From: Bernardetiaceae bacterium
GTDB lineage: Bacteria; Bacteroidota; Bacteroidia; Cytophagales; Bernardetiaceae
NCBI GenBank assembly: GCA_020832465.1
Contig: JAFIER010000011.1
Coordinates: forward strand, 35,486-99,485
Direction: 5' to 3'
DNA length: 64,000 nucleotides
The notes beneath the pieces were generated by a model, which saw only the letters and a program-made list of their open reading frames with translations, made no database searches and was not told the origin of the DNA. Made by a program: the position numbers and the translations under genes. Of the stretch, positions 1-8,155 are shown piece after piece. Position 1 is the stretch's first letter, and every line of letters starts with the position of its first letter.

Positions 1-482
1 GTGAGTGCTTCTCCTTGCATATCTTCAAGTACACGGGTAATGGTATCGAGCGTACCACCTCTACGCAACTCGATTAAATCTTCTAAAAACGCAAAATTAT
101 CCTTTATATTCCTTCTTAGATTTTTTATTTTCTGTTGTTTTTCATTAGCATAATCTATAGTCAGGACTTCTACAAGGTCTAATTTAGCTGTAAGCGTATC
201 CTTAGCGGCATAAAAGTCAGATAAATATTCCTCACTCGAGGATATTAAATATCCACGTTGTGCGGCTTTGCCTTCGATAAAAACTTTCTCGAGCACATCT
301 AGCTCATGGGCTATATCGCGTGCTTGACTAGCATTTTCGCTTGATTGATATACCTGATCGGCATAATAAATACCAAATAGCAACAAGCCAGAAGCTATTA
401 GGGCTGCAACAGCTGTAAAATACACCGTGCCGATGCCTTCACGTCTTACGGTTTGTTTAAAAATATTCTGCGCTCTTTTCAT
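1..482 (-). CDS. CHASE3-domain sensor protein, N-terminal part (gene cut by window edge)
   Basis: The frame starts at the ATG complementary to 480-482 and stays open to the window edge, giving about 160 residues. A transmembrane segment covers roughly residues 17-41 (hydrophobic, ending LLLFGIYYADQVY). It is followed by a helical extracytoplasmic segment with the RGYLISSSEEYL-type signature of CHASE3 sensor domains. CHASE3 domains sit at the N-terminus of histidine kinases, diguanylate cyclases or chemoreceptors. The output domain lies outside the window, so the class cannot be set, although in Bacteroidetes a histidine kinase would be the usual case. It is divergent from the barrel gene that starts near 643. 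Confidence 0.7.
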   Translation of the reverse strand, partial: MKRAQNIFKQTVRREGIGTVYFTAVAALIASGLLLFGIYYADQVYQSSENASQARDIAHELDVLEKVFIEGKAAQRGYLISSSEEYLSDFYAAKDTLTAKLDLVEVLTIDYANEKQQKIKNLRRNIKDNFAFLEDLIELRRGGTLDTITRVLEDMQGEAL

Positions 483-642
483 TGAAAATAAAAAATTGTT
501 ATGCTAAAACAAAAGTCTTGTAAATATATGAATTATATTTGTTTTACGGATACAGATTTTGACTTTTAACGAGCAGTAACTTGTATTTTAATATTTTAAC
601 CTATACATCTTACCACAAAAAGCAGCAGTGCGCACTAAGATT

Positions 643-1254
643 ATGTATATTACTGTACTTACAAAAAACGTAAAAGGCATTTTTTGTTTGCTTTTTATTG
701 TTTTTTTTACTTTTTCTTCGCTCTCGGCTCAAAAGCTATCTGGCGGTGTGCATGGCGGTCCTATTTATGCGCGTATGCTCAATATCGATAACAGCCGAGG
801 GTTGGCCGGCAGTGGAGGCGGTTTTTTGATATGGGATTGGCGTGACAATTGGGCTTTTCGTGCCGACCTCAATTATAGCATAAGAGGTGGGCGTTTGCCT
901 TATTTCGACCGCAGAGCCTCCATGCGTTTAGATTATCTTGAAACAATTCTATGGACGCAATATATTTTTTTCGGACAAGGTTTTCACTATCAATTTTCGG
1001 CGGGGCTATCAGGCTCTCAGCTCACACGTGCGAGCTACCTCGCTCAAAATGTTTACTCGGCGATAAATCCCCAAGATTATGGTATCGTATTGCGTATCGG
1101 CTTTCGCCGGAACTACGGGGCTTTTCAGTGGTTGCATTTGGGCGCACAGCACTACTGGGGGCGCAATCGGATATTTGCACAGCTCCCTTTTGAGGCTTTT
1201 CATTCGGTTTTTCAGATTGATGCCGGCTATACCTTCCCATTGAAAATTCGGTAA
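643..1254 (+). CDS. Outer-membrane beta-barrel protein (PorT/OMP_b-brl-like)
   Basis: This is a secreted protein of about 203 residues. I take the ATG at 643; a GTG at 628 would add five residues. The N-terminus is a signal peptide with the hydrophobic run IFCLLFIVFFTFSSLSA and a likely cut before QK. The mature part alternates aromatic and polar residues in short strands separated by glycines and ends with an OMP-like strand (FQIDAGYTFPLKIR). That fits a small eight-stranded Bacteroidetes outer-membrane barrel. Its ligand or role cannot be inferred. Its last 246 bases are antisense to the open 3' tail of the convergent phospholipase-like gene. Confidence 0.6.
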   Translation: MYITVLTKNVKGIFCLLFIVFFTFSSLSAQKLSGGVHGGPIYARMLNIDNSRGLAGSGGGFLIWDWRDNWAFRADLNYSIRGGRLPYFDRRASMRLDYLETILWTQYIFFGQGFHYQFSAGLSGSQLTRASYLAQNVYSAINPQDYGIVLRIGFRRNYGAFQWLHLGAQHYWGRNRIFAQLPFEAFHSVFQIDAGYTFPLKIR

Positions 1255-2283
1255 GTAGCCGTAGTTTTTATATTTATCTGGGAGGTTGCCTTCAAATTGG
1301 TCATCTTCACGGCTTTTAAATTTACGATTTTTCTGCCAATCTTCCATTTCCTCTTCGATGGCTTTGCGCTCCTCTTCGCTGAGGCGTTTCTCGATAAGTG
1401 CATCTAAATCGGGCTTGCCCGCATTGACCCAGGCTGTAAACCACAAATCCGCCACCATTTTGATTGTACTTCGCATCTGGCGTTCGACTTGCCCACCAAG
1501 CATCGTATGATAAGCACGTGAAAAGGGTTCTGAATAGGCTTTTACGGTAATTCGACCTCGCGTCTCGAATGTAAATTTTTGATCGTCGCCCATGCGTTCT
1601 GTAAGTTCGCGTTCGAAGCGAAATACAGAATCTAAGGCTAAATGTGCTACGGTTACAGCATTCCAAGCCCGTCCAAGTACATCGGGTTCATATTCTGCCC
1701 CTTTTTCAAAGAAAAAATCATATTCATTGGAGTAAAGCTCGGGTAGGCGAGACTCCCAAAAACCGTGAATACCATACTGACCGCTCATCTGTCCGTTATA
1801 ATTCGATGTAGTGTGTAGCGGAACGTTGCCATCGCCAATATAATGACCTAAATCCGCAGAATAAAGTAGAATTTGTTTGACATCTTTGTTGCGAAAAGCA
1901 CGCGTAAGGCGGTCCGTCATTACTTCAATATGCCAAGGTACAATGCCGTAAGCCTTGAGCGTATCTTCGGTATATTTAGCTACTGCATCTTTCCATTTGC
2001 GTGGCATTGTATAAATAGCATCTGCGCCGTAGTGGTCAATGTCTATATAATGACGCGGGGCCTCACCCTCTACGGCATAACGCCTGCGGTCTGGATTTAC
2101 AGAGTTTTCTGTCAAAAATTGAATATGAGTTTTATAGAATCCTATCATCTCGGGTGGCATTAAAAATACAGCCGTACGGTTAATAAGTTTATGACCAAAA
2201 AATCCCCAAGCTGATGCCTTATTTGCCGAAAGGCTAAAAAATAAAACACTAAAAACTACAAAAAAAGTATATAAAAATCGCAT
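1009..2283 (-). CDS. Secreted zinc-dependent phospholipase C / S1-P1 nuclease-like protein
   Basis: I start at the ATG complementary to 2281-2283, which gives a clean signal peptide (MRFLYTFFVVFSVLFFSLSA). Fourteen extra upstream codons are open but add nothing. The mature protein begins with AWGFFGHKLINR, the Trp/His N-terminal metal-ligand pattern of the zinc-dependent phospholipase C/S1-P1 fold. It continues with HYIDIDHYG and DLGHYIGDGNVPLHT, further probable zinc ligands. Substrate (phospholipid or nucleic acid) cannot be decided. The family-like part ends near KNYGYLPNF. The last 80 or so codons, down to the stop at 1009, run antisense to the barrel gene and look like read-through after loss of the normal stop. 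Confidence 0.65.
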   Translation of the reverse strand: MRFLYTFFVVFSVLFFSLSANKASAWGFFGHKLINRTAVFLMPPEMIGFYKTHIQFLTENSVNPDRRRYAVEGEAPRHYIDIDHYGADAIYTMPRKWKDAVAKYTEDTLKAYGIVPWHIEVMTDRLTRAFRNKDVKQILLYSADLGHYIGDGNVPLHTTSNYNGQMSGQYGIHGFWESRLPELYSNEYDFFFEKGAEYEPDVLGRAWNAVTVAHLALDSVFRFERELTERMGDDQKFTFETRGRITVKAYSEPFSRAYHTMLGGQVERQMRSTIKMVADLWFTAWVNAGKPDLDALIEKRLSEEERKAIEEEMEDWQKNRKFKSREDDQFEGNLPDKYKNYGYLPNFQWEGIAGINLKNRMKSLKRELCKYPIAPPVVLCAQMQPLKSPVVPAKADTQYDTIILGIYRRVNILSEVARTCELRA

Positions 2284-2399
2284 ACCTAAAATATCTTTTC
2301 TAATTTTGACAAACTGAAACAAAGGCGTAAAGCACTAATAAGATTTGAAATCCTCAAAGGAGGTTGGATTATTTATGCGAATATCTTATTTATTTTCCT

Positions 2400-2443
2400 A
2401 AAAAAGAAAACCTTAGCCTAAAAAATGCTAAGGCTAAGGCTTT
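2400..2443 (-). terminator. Rho-independent terminator of dapD
   Basis: On the minus strand the stem CCTTAGCC/GGCTAAGG is followed directly by a run rich in T. It lies just downstream of the dapD stop at 2467, so it should end the dapD transcript before the phospholipase-like gene. Confidence 0.75.
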
Positions 2444-2466
2444 GTTCATGATTTGTTTAAATAGAT

Positions 2467-3285
2467 TTAAACTGCCACTTGATTTTCGCGTAAAGCATCA
2501 TTGAGAGAAGTTTTTAAATCCGTACTGGCCTTGCGCTGACCGATAATTAGTGCACAGGGTACGTGGTACTCGCCAGCAGGAAATTTTTTGGGATAACTGC
2601 CTGGTATGACAACAGCACGCGGAGGCACTTCGCCTTTGTAAATAATAGGCTCCGGCTGAGTTACATCTATGATATGCGTACTGCCCGTAATCGTTACATT
2701 AGCTCCTAAAACGGCTTCTTTGCCAATTTTTACACCTTCTACCAAGATGCAGCGAGAACCGATAAATGCACCATCTTCTATAATAACAGGGGCTGCTTGT
2801 ACGGGCTCAAGCACGCCGCCAATACCTACACCACCGCTCAAATGTACGTGTTTGCCAATTTGTGCACAGCTACCTACGGTTGCCCAAGTATCGACCATCG
2901 TACCCGAATCTACATAAGCACCAATATTGACATAAGAAGGCATCAACACTACGCCTTTGTTTATGAAGGCACCATAACGAGCAACAGCATGTGGCACGAC
3001 ACGCACTCCTAAATCGGCATAGTTAGATTTCAATGGAATTTTATCGTGAAACTCAAAAGGGGGCGTATGGATAGTTTCCATTTGGCGTGTAGGAAAGTAT
3101 AAAATGACGGCTTTCTTGACCCATTCATTTACTTGCCATTTACCCTCAGCGAGTGGCTCGGCGACCCGCAAAGCACCTTTATCTAACTGCTCGATAACTT
3201 CTGCTATAATTTTATGATTATCCGTATTTTCTAAGAGGCTACGGTCGTCCCATAGGGCTTCGATTTTATTTTTTAAATCGTTCAT
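2467..3285 (-). CDS. dapD: 2,3,4,5-tetrahydropyridine-2,6-dicarboxylate N-succinyltransferase
   Basis: DapD transfers succinyl from succinyl-CoA to tetrahydrodipicolinate in the diaminopimelate/lysine pathway, in the cytosol as a trimer. The start chosen is the ATG complementary to 3283-3285 (MNDLKNKIEALWDDR), giving 272 residues, the usual length. An upstream ATG adds 15 unlikely residues. The N-terminal helical domain is followed by a left-handed beta-helix made of hexapeptide repeats (for example GAYVDSGTMVDTWATVGSCA, HVHLSGGVGIGGV). Upstream, CAAAGCTA at 3335-3342 is TAGCTTTG on the coding strand, a match to the Bacteroidetes -7 element TAnnTTTG. A terminator follows the stop. Confidence 0.93.
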   Translation of the reverse strand: MNDLKNKIEALWDDRSLLENTDNHKIIAEVIEQLDKGALRVAEPLAEGKWQVNEWVKKAVILYFPTRQMETIHTPPFEFHDKIPLKSNYADLGVRVVPHAVARYGAFINKGVVLMPSYVNIGAYVDSGTMVDTWATVGSCAQIGKHVHLSGGVGIGGVLEPVQAAPVIIEDGAFIGSRCILVEGVKIGKEAVLGANVTITGSTHIIDVTQPEPIIYKGEVPPRAVVIPGSYPKKFPAGEYHVPCALIIGQRKASTDLKTSLNDALRENQVAV

Positions 3286-3357
3286 AAAACGTATTTTGGA
3301 TTTTGGAATATAAAAATCAATGAATTTCAAAGCACAAAGCTAATCGTTCTGTTAGAA

Positions 3358-3412
3358 TTTTAGATATTTAGAAATGACATTTCTCCAAGAAATGTCATTT
3401 CTAACATCTAAA
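3358..3412. repeat. Long palindrome between csx20 and dapD
   Basis: This is a near-perfect inverted repeat with arms of about 26 bases around a 3-base loop. Its core resembles the AGAAATAACATTTCT family found elsewhere in the window, with GAC in place of AAC. It lies downstream of the last gene of the CRISPR operon, so it may act as its 3' transcript boundary. It may also simply be a member of the dispersed palindrome family. Confidence 0.7.
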
Positions 3413-3521
3413 AGCAATCATATCTATTCCATACTGCTATACATTCGTCAGTCAGAAATAATATTTTAAGTTTATCTTTCCATATTGCTGTGCTATGGAT
3501 AAGGGGGCTATCAGCTTGTGT

Positions 3522-3917
3522 TTATTCATATATTTGATAATCTCGGAATTGCTTATGCCGAAAGACACGTTTTGTAATAATGCTACCATCGGCTTGTTGT
3601 TCTTCGATGGAGTCGCGCTCCGTCGTTGCATAAACGGCACGCAAGCCTACTGAGTGGCAGAAATTTACCAATAAGTAAGTCAGACCAAAATCGCCTTGAA
3701 TCAGCACGACATCACCTGCTTGGGCTTCGGCTTTGAGGTGTGCGATAATAGGTGTGGCGTATTCGCTTAGGCTTTCGAGGTCGGGCGGTACGGCACTAAA
3801 TTTTTTTTGTAAGGCATCGGGTAGTGGCGCTATGCACTTAATGCCTAAGTTTTGCTCGGCATCAGTTTTCTGCTCGGGCGTAAGACTATGAGAAAAAAGA
3901 AGGTGTAGGGTTTTCAT
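3522..3917 (-). CDS. csx20: CRISPR-associated Csx20 family protein (putative ring nuclease)
   Basis: I start at the ATG complementary to 3915-3917 (MKTLHLLFSHSLTPEQK), giving 131 residues. The open frame upstream lacks family character. I recognise the Csx20 pattern: LLFSHxLTPEQ at the N-terminus, LGIKCIAPLPDALQ, then GDVVLIQGDFGLTYLLVNF and a C-terminal VFRHKQFRDY. Csx20 proteins occur beside type III CRISPR loci and, as I recall the literature, act as ring nucleases that cleave cyclic oligoadenylate and shut off CARF effectors. Here it is the last gene of the csm operon, right after two CARF nucleases, which fits an off-switch. Assignment is from memory of the family. A 125-base leader containing a hairpin separates it from the gene upstream. 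Confidence 0.75.
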   Translation of the reverse strand: MKTLHLLFSHSLTPEQKTDAEQNLGIKCIAPLPDALQKKFSAVPPDLESLSEYATPIIAHLKAEAQAGDVVLIQGDFGLTYLLVNFCHSVGLRAVYATTERDSIEEQQADGSIITKRVFRHKQFRDYQIYE

Positions 3918-3953
3918 GTTTTTTTTATGGGGATTAGTTGTTGTGCGTAATGT

Positions 3954-4000
3954 TTGCCAGTCAGAAATAACATTTCTCAAAGCAATGTTATTTCTGAACA
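3954..4000. repeat. Palindromic element inside the CRISPR operon leader of csx20
   Basis: The palindrome at 3962-3996 (CAGAAATAAC...GTTATTTCTG) is a member of the dispersed hairpin family seen near 22396, 49625, 53050, 55321 and 58195. It is preceded by GCCAGT, the family flank. It sits between the second CARF nuclease and csx20, so it would be transcribed as a hairpin just ahead of the csx20 start. Confidence 0.75.
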
Positions 4001-4042
4001 GCAGAATGTATAATAGACATTATCACGTTTCAATATTAAATG

Positions 4043-5194
4043 CTAACGTAGAAGTTTTTCTAAGAAGCTTTGTATATCCTTAAAATCATTACCATCAAAA
4101 AGTTTTATATTGAGCACTTCGGTGCGGTCTTTAAAAAAGATTTGACTATCAGTAGATTGCGGTAGTTTTTGTAAAATACAAAGAGAAAGTACTACACCTA
4201 ATCCAAAAAAACGGCGCAGTGCGGCAAGTTTATATACATATTCGTTAAAAGTTTGCATACCTGTTTTTTTGATGTCATAGATGCCTGTTTTACACTCGAT
4301 AACATAAAATTTATTTTCATAGACAAAAACAATATCGAACTCATTGCCCGCAGAGAAACGCTTGCTTTTATCTTTATTGATTTCGATATTTAAGCCAATG
4401 CTATTTTTATCAAGTTGAAGCTGGTTTTTGATGCTGTGATACAGATATTCCTCCCACCAGCCTCCAACAAAATACTGAATTTCTTCTCTACTTAGCAAGT
4501 TTGCCTGCTTGGGGTTATAAGCAACCTGATTTAATCCTTTTTTTACCTCACTAAAACGAGCTTCATTGAGGTTAATAAAAGGACGATTTTGTAGTTCCTG
4601 TCCTAAGTGCTGTAAGTTTTTCCAGTAATGCCAAAAAGGTTTGCCTCGCTGGTAGCTTGTATTTTGGCGAAACATATTTTGGGTAATAGCCTCAGAGAAC
4701 GTATGGTTTTTTTGTTGAAAACTTGCCTGACTTACTTTTACATCATAAGTTTGTAAGTATTCCAACAAATTGACTCGGTAGTCGAGAACTTGAACCTTGC
4801 TTTTAATTTCAGGAAAAACTTGTACAATTTCGTTTTTAGGAAATGGAATATAAAACATTTTACAAGACTTGCGTACAAAAAAATTATATACGCCGATAGC
4901 CATAATTTTTGTCCCTCCTGTAAGATTGACAGTAATTTCTTCATCGTCATGAAATTCTATATTGCTCAATTTGAGACTAATATCTTCCAAGCTATCCTCG
5001 AGGACTTGCTTAATAATGACATTCGGAGCATTTCTATCTAAGCCTAAAACCTGTAATATATGTTCGGTTTTATGTTGCCCTTCCATAAAATCAGTACTCA
5101 CAAAAATATACCTATCCCATTGCTTTGTGCCGGATTTAGCAAAAAGCACATTGGGTAGCGTTTGTGCACTTGTGAGGGAGATGAGGGTGGGCAT
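4043..5194 (-). CDS. CARF-domain PD-(D/E)XK nuclease (Card1/Can2-like), copy 2
   Basis: This is a cyclic-oligoadenylate-activated nuclease candidate of 383 residues, the size of known Card1/Can2 proteins. The N-terminal CARF domain (about 1-140) carries LISLTSAQTLPNV and the ligand-loop motif VNLTGGTKIMAI. The C-terminal half has WWEEYLY, then NEFDIVFVYENKFYVIECK, which supplies the D...ExK active site of PD-(D/E)XK nucleases near residues 286-302. The family is known to be activated by cA4 and to cut DNA and/or RNA. It is a diverged paralogue of the next gene upstream (55-base gap) and probably forms a dimer. Having two such effectors in one operon is unusual. Activator size and target are inferred. 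Confidence 0.87.
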   Translation of the reverse strand: MPTLISLTSAQTLPNVLFAKSGTKQWDRYIFVSTDFMEGQHKTEHILQVLGLDRNAPNVIIKQVLEDSLEDISLKLSNIEFHDDEEITVNLTGGTKIMAIGVYNFFVRKSCKMFYIPFPKNEIVQVFPEIKSKVQVLDYRVNLLEYLQTYDVKVSQASFQQKNHTFSEAITQNMFRQNTSYQRGKPFWHYWKNLQHLGQELQNRPFINLNEARFSEVKKGLNQVAYNPKQANLLSREEIQYFVGGWWEEYLYHSIKNQLQLDKNSIGLNIEINKDKSKRFSAGNEFDIVFVYENKFYVIECKTGIYDIKKTGMQTFNEYVYKLAALRRFFGLGVVLSLCILQKLPQSTDSQIFFKDRTEVLNIKLFDGNDFKDIQSFLEKLLR

Positions 5195-5249
5195 GGGCGT
5201 ATTTTAGCTATATAGATTTTATTGATAAGTTAAATGGTGTTCGTGTTGT

Positions 5250-6383
5250 CTATTTTAGGCGCAATATTTCTTTAATAGACCTTTCTTTAATATCTAAAAG
5301 TGATGCAATAGGAATACGGTTTTGCTTCGCACGTTCATAGTGTGTCTGTAAAGATTTTTGTAAATTTCCTTTCTCATCAACAACGGGACTTAATGTAAAA
5401 ATAGATGTATTGGCAAAAAGACCAAAATCTTTTTGTAAGGAGTCTGATTTGTAGATTACACTCCCAATAATAGAGCGTTCTATTCCTGTTGTAGCATCTT
5501 TATCAAAAATAGAAGTTTTACATTCTATTGTATAAATGCGATTATTATAGACAAATAATACATCAAATTCATTAGGTACATTTTGCTTAACAAGACTGTA
5601 GCCAATACCTATCTTATCGTCCTCGAGTTCGAGTTCGCTTTTTACCCGATTAAAAATATACTCCTCAAACCAATCACCCGATAGGTATCTGCACTCATAT
5701 TTATCAAGTTTTTCAAGTTTTTTAGGTTGGAAATCAATTTTATTTAAAAACTTCTCGAGTCCCTCTATATTTTCTTTGGCTGTACTGAGATTTTTGCTAC
5801 GAAAATTACGGAGTTCATTTAATATACTCTTCTCGTCTTCAGATATCTCGGTTGTAAAATACTGAAAAAATTTTTTGGTGAAATCTATGGGTTTGTAAAG
5901 CGTATTATTTGCTTTTTGCAATTCAAATCCATAGCTAACTAAATATTCTTTAAGACTTATAAATTCTTGTAATTGAAGTGCTTGCTTGCGTCTTCCTGGG
6001 AAGACTTTGATGTATTCATTTCCTGAGCCTGTTATGTAGTAAATCTCGCTTTTTAAGTTTTTGAAGTATTCAAAAATACTAATTGACATGACTTTTGTGC
6101 CTCCTGTAATATTTACAATGAACTCATCGTCATCGCTAAGTTCTGCCTCTGCTAATGAATTTTCAATGTCATCGAAAGAGTGTGCATCTACAATAATCGG
6201 CTGAAGAACTTTTTCCTCAGGCATGCCTGTTGCGTCAATTATCCATTGGCGATTTCCACTTTTTTCCATTCCGCTCGTGCTTATAAATAAAAAAGCATCT
6301 ACACTCTTATCAAACTCTTTTATAAGCTGTACATTAGGAATTGTTTGTGCGCTCACTAAACTAACTAAAACTTTACGTGCCAT
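5250..6383 (-). CDS. CARF-domain PD-(D/E)XK nuclease (Card1/Can2-like), copy 1
   Basis: This protein has 377 residues and the same architecture as its downstream neighbour. It opens with a CARF domain showing LVSLVSAQTIPNVQ and the loop VNITGGTKVMSI. The linker is helical and charged. The nuclease domain contains DWFEEYIF, NEFDVLFVYNNRIYTIECK and TSIFDKD, with the ExK near residue 287. The two copies share motifs but little else in the linker, so the duplication is old or they were acquired separately. It lies 100 bases after the GxxExxY gene, and that gap holds copies of a short repeat. By family knowledge it should be activated by cyclic tetra-adenylate made by Cas10 and cleave nucleic acid, slowing the cell or invader. 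Confidence 0.87.
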   Translation of the reverse strand: MARKVLVSLVSAQTIPNVQLIKEFDKSVDAFLFISTSGMEKSGNRQWIIDATGMPEEKVLQPIIVDAHSFDDIENSLAEAELSDDDEFIVNITGGTKVMSISIFEYFKNLKSEIYYITGSGNEYIKVFPGRRKQALQLQEFISLKEYLVSYGFELQKANNTLYKPIDFTKKFFQYFTTEISEDEKSILNELRNFRSKNLSTAKENIEGLEKFLNKIDFQPKKLEKLDKYECRYLSGDWFEEYIFNRVKSELELEDDKIGIGYSLVKQNVPNEFDVLFVYNNRIYTIECKTSIFDKDATTGIERSIIGSVIYKSDSLQKDFGLFANTSIFTLSPVVDEKGNLQKSLQTHYERAKQNRIPIASLLDIKERSIKEILRLK

Positions 6384-6420
6384 AATTGTAATTATTTTAA
6401 ATATTAAAATTTTATTTTCT

Positions 6421-6485
6421 AATCCTGTTAATCCTGCAATCCTGTCCAGAGAAAATAAGACAGGATTACAAGATTTACAGGATTT
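6421..6485. repeat. Two 26-27 bp repeats (GACAGGATT...ACAGGATT) left of the GxxExxY gene
   Basis: One copy at 6459-6485 reads GACAGGATT then ACAAGATTTACAGGATTT. A second at 6421-6447 is its reverse complement with a few changes. Two more copies flank the other side of the GxxExxY gene. Confidence 0.8.
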
Positions 6486-6864
6486 ATTTTTTTGTATTCT
6501 TATAAACCCTGTATTTTCGCTTTACCACTACCGAACTTCCAAAATTGATAAGCAGTCCAATATCGGTATTAGTCCCGTTAAGGTAATTGACTAACTGCGT
6601 TTCGTGGATAGGCAGTAAATTTTCTACGGCTTTGAGCTCTAAGATTATGGTATCGTTTACATACAAATCAGCATAAAACTCTCCCACCAATTCATTTTTA
6701 TAGAAGACATTGATAGGATACTGTTGAGCTACTCTGAAACCACTTCTCTCTAACTCAATACGCAGAGCATTTTCATAGACCTTTTCCAAAAAACCTGCTC
6801 CAAGCGTGTTGTGCACTTGATAGGCTGCCCCAATAATTTTTTTAGTGAGTTCTTCGTGTAACAT
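6484..6864 (-). CDS. GxxExxY protein (PD-(D/E)XK-like)
   Basis: This is a 126-residue member of the GxxExxY family, whose name-giving motif is seen as GFLEKVYENAL near residues 24-34. It also has GEFYADLYVNDTIILELKAVE, a D...ExK-like core typical of the PD-(D/E)XK fold, and QLVNYLNGT. Biochemical function is not known. In many bacterial genomes these genes stand alone beside short GACAGGATT-type repeats, and both sides show them here. Its place between csm5 and the CARF nucleases, with 128- and 100-base gaps in an otherwise tight operon, suggests later insertion as a small unit. A CRISPR role cannot be excluded. Confidence 0.85.
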   Translation of the reverse strand: MLHEELTKKIIGAAYQVHNTLGAGFLEKVYENALRIELERSGFRVAQQYPINVFYKNELVGEFYADLYVNDTIILELKAVENLLPIHETQLVNYLNGTNTDIGLLINFGSSVVVKRKYRVYKNTKK

Positions 6865-6877
6865 ATTTCCTTTTTTT

Positions 6878-6954
6878 GACAGGATTTCAGGATTTACAGG
6901 ATTATTTATCTTGTCTGCTTAGCTTTTGACAGGATTTCAAGATTTACAGGATTT
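6878..6954. repeat. Two 26-27 bp repeats (GACAGGATT...ACAGGATT) right of the GxxExxY gene
   Basis: Direct copies lie at 6878-6903 and 6928-6954, differing at one base over the shared length. They match the copy at 6459-6485 on the other side of the gene. The spacing is irregular and there is no spacer array, so this is not a CRISPR. Confidence 0.85.
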
Positions 6955-6992
6955 ATTTTGGTGTTGATAAAGTGCTTAAAATCAAATTTTAT

Positions 6993-8153
6993 TTACTTAA
7001 AAGTGAGTTGTATAAATCCAAAAGGCTCTTTAGCATCATCAACTTTTCGAGTTTTGGGTAGTGGAACATCGCCTGGATAAAACTTGCGCTGTACTTTTTG
7101 CCTAATACTATCCCACATTTTATCGGAGATTAAATCAGGGTCTTGCACCCAGTCGCCTGTCATAAATGCCCAGCCTGTGCCACCACCTAACCGGAGTACA
7201 CATTCGTTAGCATTAGAATTATTGCACACCTCGAGAATTTCTTTTAATTTTTGAATAAAATTATTCGCTATGTGCGTATCTATTTGATATTCTTGCGATT
7301 GGTCTTTCCAAAATTTAATTTCTCGCTCGAGAATAGACTTTGTGTGCTCATTGACAAGTGGAAAAAGTTTTTCTGGTGTGAGTAAATCGATAATAGGAGA
7401 CTTTATATAGCCCTGTTTTTTTACCGCCTCAACCAAATCATCTGGCACTTGTATGCTACTTTTAGCTAACTGCCCTTCTTTAAGTGCTTCCCAAAAAATT
7501 ACATCTCTGCCTTTCTCGCGCCAATCGTTTCGGTACTGATTGATAATACGACTTCTCAGACATACGGTCTCTCGAAAGTGCGTATCGCCGACTCGTAAAA
7601 ATCGTAATAAATCACTGTTGGCATTTTCTCTTGGATGCTTGGCATCAGGACTAAAAAAATGCGACATCATTCTCTTATCAGAAGGCTGATTACGATTATT
7701 TTTGATATTCGTATCGTTTAACGTGAAAGTACCTCCCTTAGACTTTTTGTCTTTGTCAAGCATGTAGGTCAGAAGTGCCGTGCGTATAGCTCCTTTGAGA
7801 GAAGAGCCCGGTAGCAGGGGGAGTCCCATGCCGTTGTGTAGCTGCTCCTTCATTTTATTTCTACCTTGTGGCACTGAACCTTGCGTAGCAATTTTTCGCT
7901 GTGCAATATCACCTACTTCAAGATTTGGCTTTCGCGTGTTTAATAAACCTGCGAGACCACTGCGATTATTGATGGCATTTACCCATTGCCCTATATTTTC
8001 TTCGCCAATAATGCTCAATGCCTTTTGCTCATCGACAATACCCAAGCATTCGTCGTTAGTGAAATGTATAAAATCTAGGTCGTTTTCCAACTCTCTGCCA
8101 CTGCCTATATGTACGGCACTTAGTGTTTTTATCAGTAATGTATGATTTGCCAT
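6993..8153 (-). CDS. csm5: Type III-A CRISPR RAMP protein Csm5
   Basis: Csm5 caps the 3' end of the crRNA in the Csm complex and helps crRNA maturation. The 386-residue protein has the RAMP opening LIKTLSAVHIGSGREL, the glycine-rich loop LPGSSLKGAIRTAL near residue 118, and a C-terminal RLGGGTGW motif followed by a PFGF-type strand, all typical of Csm5. Its start lies 2 bases after the stop of the unknown 371-residue gene, so the two are probably translationally coupled. In ordinary III-A operons csm5 follows csm4 directly; here two foreign genes separate them. Confidence 0.92.
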   Translation of the reverse strand: MANHTLLIKTLSAVHIGSGRELENDLDFIHFTNDECLGIVDEQKALSIIGEENIGQWVNAINNRSGLAGLLNTRKPNLEVGDIAQRKIATQGSVPQGRNKMKEQLHNGMGLPLLPGSSLKGAIRTALLTYMLDKDKKSKGGTFTLNDTNIKNNRNQPSDKRMMSHFFSPDAKHPRENANSDLLRFLRVGDTHFRETVCLRSRIINQYRNDWREKGRDVIFWEALKEGQLAKSSIQVPDDLVEAVKKQGYIKSPIIDLLTPEKLFPLVNEHTKSILEREIKFWKDQSQEYQIDTHIANNFIQKLKEILEVCNNSNANECVLRLGGGTGWAFMTGDWVQDPDLISDKMWDSIRQKVQRKFYPGDVPLPKTRKVDDAKEPFGFIQLTFK

Positions 8154-8155
8154 AA

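Noticed and set aside
3358..3412. Palindrome as a phage attachment site or integron attC
   Set aside because: No integrase nearby and the same core occurs at many intergenic places; a dispersed palindromic element is the simpler account.
6421..6954. GACAGGATT repeats considered as a CRISPR array
   Set aside because: Only four copies, mixed orientation and irregular spacing with a gene between them; there are no spacers.
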